DNA of 15,382 nucleotides from Christensenella sp. UBA1431 (lineage in GTDB: Bacteria > Bacillota > Clostridia > Christensenellales > UBA1431). Shown one piece after another: positions 14,216 to 15,382 of the stretch (its first letter is position 1; the number at the start of each line of letters is the position of its first letter). Below the pieces are notes generated by a model. The model was given only the letters and a program-made list of their open reading frames with translations. It was not told the DNA's origin and ran no database searches. The position numbers and the translations under genes were made by a program. The stretch is from positions 1 to 15,382 of the forward strand of contig DCTV01000060.1 in NCBI GenBank assembly GCA_002329665.1, written 5' to 3'.

Positions 14216-14221
14216 AGGAGG
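14216..14221 (+). promoter_or_regulatory. Ribosome-binding site facing an ATT instead of a start codon
   Basis: AGGAGG is followed after five A bases by ATT AGA AAA, in the frame of a lipoprotein signal sequence. The nearest in-frame TTG overlaps the ribosome site itself, so ATT is where the start codon should stand. Confidence 0.7.
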
Positions 14222-14226
14222 AAAAA

Positions 14227-14756
14227 ATTAGAAAAGTATGCTTCTCGGTACTGGCGTTTTTACTCTGTTTTTCTTTGTTAGGATGCGCGGGTGAGACCCC
14301 CGATGCGACGGAACAGCCAACGGCCGCCGCGACAGCCGAAAACGGCTCAGAAGGCGTATCCGGGGAGGCCCCGAGGACAGATACCCCCCCTCTATCCCGA
14401 TGCGACCCTCGTCCACGAAAAAAAATAAGATTGCCGTGGAGGAGATGTATGCCACCGACGCGGCGGTCGCGGATGTCATAGCCTTCTATGCGGATTTGCC
14501 TGAATTTAAAAAGATTGAGGACACTATGAACTACATGGACGATGAAGGCGCTTATTTAGAAACTCCGCTCATAAAACTGCTTAAGGATGGCTCTTCGGTG
14601 CAGGAAGAAATAGCCGGTTCGGGGCCGCTGATGTACATCATGATACTGCCTTCCGATTCAAAACGGCTCGGGACCATGGTGGGAGAGCCGGGAATAACGG
14701 AAAAACTTCCGCCCGGCAAAACGATCATCTCCCTAAGGATACTGACGGAATACTGA
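14227..14756 (+). pseudogene. Broken lipoprotein gene with two homopolymer frameshifts
   Basis: The N-terminal part reads RKVCFSVLAFLLCFSLLGC, a lipoprotein signal with lipobox LLGC, then a low-complexity Ala/Thr/Glu linker. The frame is lost at a run of seven C (14374-14380). Reading one frame over gives LYPDATLVHE up to a run of eight A (14418-14425), where the frame changes again to KNKIAVEEMYATDAAVADVIAFYADLPEF and on to the end (ILTEY). Removing one C and one A would restore a continuous lipoprotein of about 175 residues. The start codon position is ATT. Either the gene is decaying or the assembly carries homopolymer errors. I do not recognise the family. It would be an exported surface lipoprotein. 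It ends ahead of a strong terminator. Confidence 0.75.
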
Positions 14757-14802
14757 TAGCGCTTGCTTGCTCCAAAAGCAGGCTTTGGCAGGACAGACGC
14801 AC

Positions 14803-14833
14803 AAAAAGGCCGCCATCCGCGGGCGGCCTTTTT
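14803..14833. terminator. Strong bidirectional terminator
   Basis: AAAAAGGCCGCC (14803-14814) pairs perfectly with GGCGGCCTTTTT (14822-14833), with a seven-base loop. A and T runs flank both sides, so it works for the + strand lipoprotein gene and the minus strand SufB/SufD gene, whose stop is 13 bases away. Confidence 0.93.
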
Positions 14834-14845
14834 CTTTATGCGCGG

Positions 14846-15382
14846 CTATTTCAAAAATCCCCTGAGGATCGTGTCTTCAGCTTCTTTCTCGGTGAGCCCC
14901 AGCGACATCAGCTTTACGAGCTGCTCCGACTCGATCCTGCCGATCGCGGCCTCGTGGATGAGCATGGCCTCGCTGTGGTACGCGGACACCGTCGGCGTGG
15001 AAAGCACCGTGGCCGCGTCCATGATGATCGCGTCGCACTGGATATGCCCGCGGCACCTGTTCCGGCCCGCCAGGTCGAAGAAAAATTTTTGTTTAGACCG
15101 GTCCCTGGCGACAGAGCGGGATATGATCTGCGCCGACGCGTCTTTGCCGACGAGTTCGACCGTGATGTTCGATTCAGCCCGCTGGCCCATGTGGGTCAGC
15201 AGGCGTTCCGTGACCACCAGCTTCGATCCCTTCGCAAGCCTGATCTCGGTGTCCCGCTTCGTTTTGTCGATCCCCATGATCTGCACGAGTTCGAGTTCGA
15301 CTTCCGCGCCTTCCTCCGCCTCGATGATCGTTTTGGGGTTGAGGACCCTTTCGCCCGTGCCGTCGCCCTCGCCGTAATGCTT
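14846..15382 (-). CDS. SufB/SufD family Fe-S cluster assembly protein, 5' part outside window
   Basis: The reading frame is open to the window edge and gives the C-terminal 178 residues. It begins KHYGEGDGTGERVLNPKTII and runs through LVQIMGIDKTKRDTEIRLAKGSKLVVTERLLTH, the parallel beta-helix core of SufB/SufD scaffold proteins. The C-terminal signature HEAAIGRIESEQLVKLMSLGLTEKEAE is clear. The cysteine in HIQCDAIIM aligns with the essential SufB cysteine (C405 in E. coli SufB, from memory), which favours a SufB-like role over SufD. With a SufC ATPase, such proteins build iron-sulfur clusters in the cytoplasm; a sufC partner would be expected just upstream, outside this window. Confidence 0.9.
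   Translation of the reverse strand, partial: KHYGEGDGTGERVLNPKTIIEAEEGAEVELELVQIMGIDKTKRDTEIRLAKGSKLVVTERLLTHMGQRAESNITVELVGKDASAQIISRSVARDRSKQKFFFDLAGRNRCRGHIQCDAIIMDAATVLSTPTVSAYHSEAMLIHEAAIGRIESEQLVKLMSLGLTEKEAEDTILRGFLK

Larger units (their letters stand above)
13952..14226. other. Divergent intergenic region between AhpD-like gene and broken lipoprotein gene
   Basis: It holds the ribosome site of the AhpD-like gene (minus strand, about 13958-13966), an AT-rich tract at about 13985-14025 that probably contains its promoter, and a GC-rich self-complementary stretch near 14078-14096. The region upstream of the + strand lipoprotein gene begins after that. No further gene is supported. Confidence 0.5.

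Overview
The window looks like chromosomal DNA from an endospore-forming, fairly high-GC member of the Bacillota, most likely a Clostridia lineage. The evidence is a spore germinant-receptor operon (GerA family), a spore photoproduct lyase, strong AGGAGG-type ribosome sites with frequent GTG and TTG starts, and class II tRNAs of bacterial type. The species cannot be named from the sequence.

Left edge: the 3' part of tRNA-Tyr(GTA) and a complete tRNA-Leu(CAG) run on the + strand and end at a strong terminator. Facing them is a strikingly AT-rich gene for a GIY-YIG-like nuclease, probably acquired horizontally. From there nearly everything is on the minus strand, so it is read here from high to low coordinates.

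Spore block (about 1.1-7.7 kb, minus strand): a spore photoproduct lyase gene (splB), then a cytoplasmic EF-hand-like calcium-binding protein gene with a structured 3' region, then a compact operon gerA-type A, C, small D and B. This gives the receptor NTPase-like/membrane subunit, the lipoprotein, a two-helix D subunit and the permease. A and C overlap by 4 bp, and the C/D and D/B gaps are only a few bases.

Membrane/redox block (about 8-13.5 kb, minus strand): padR, a HAAS-domain six-helix membrane protein gene and a flavodoxin-like gene form one operon behind a recognisable sigma-A promoter. Upstream of it, behind its own AT-rich promoter and ended by a 12-bp perfect hairpin, is an ABC exporter operon (ATPase, permease, permease). 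PadR/HAAS pairs typically control membrane-stress or transporter functions. Whether this PadR also controls the ABC operon cannot be told from the sequence.

Right edge: a 66-residue AhpD-like CxxC protein, a hairpin-rich intergenic region, a + strand lipoprotein gene that appears broken (no ATG/GTG start next to its ribosome site and two single-base slips in homopolymers), a strong bidirectional terminator, and the 3' part of a SufB/SufD family iron-sulfur assembly gene running off the window.

No CRISPR array, insertion sequence, integrase or phage gene was seen. The most interesting points are the SplB that lacks the classical hydrogen-donor cysteine position, the EF-hand protein lodged between SplB and a germinant receptor, the D subunit in the receptor operon, the doubly frameshifted lipoprotein, and the AT-rich nuclease gene beside the tRNAs.
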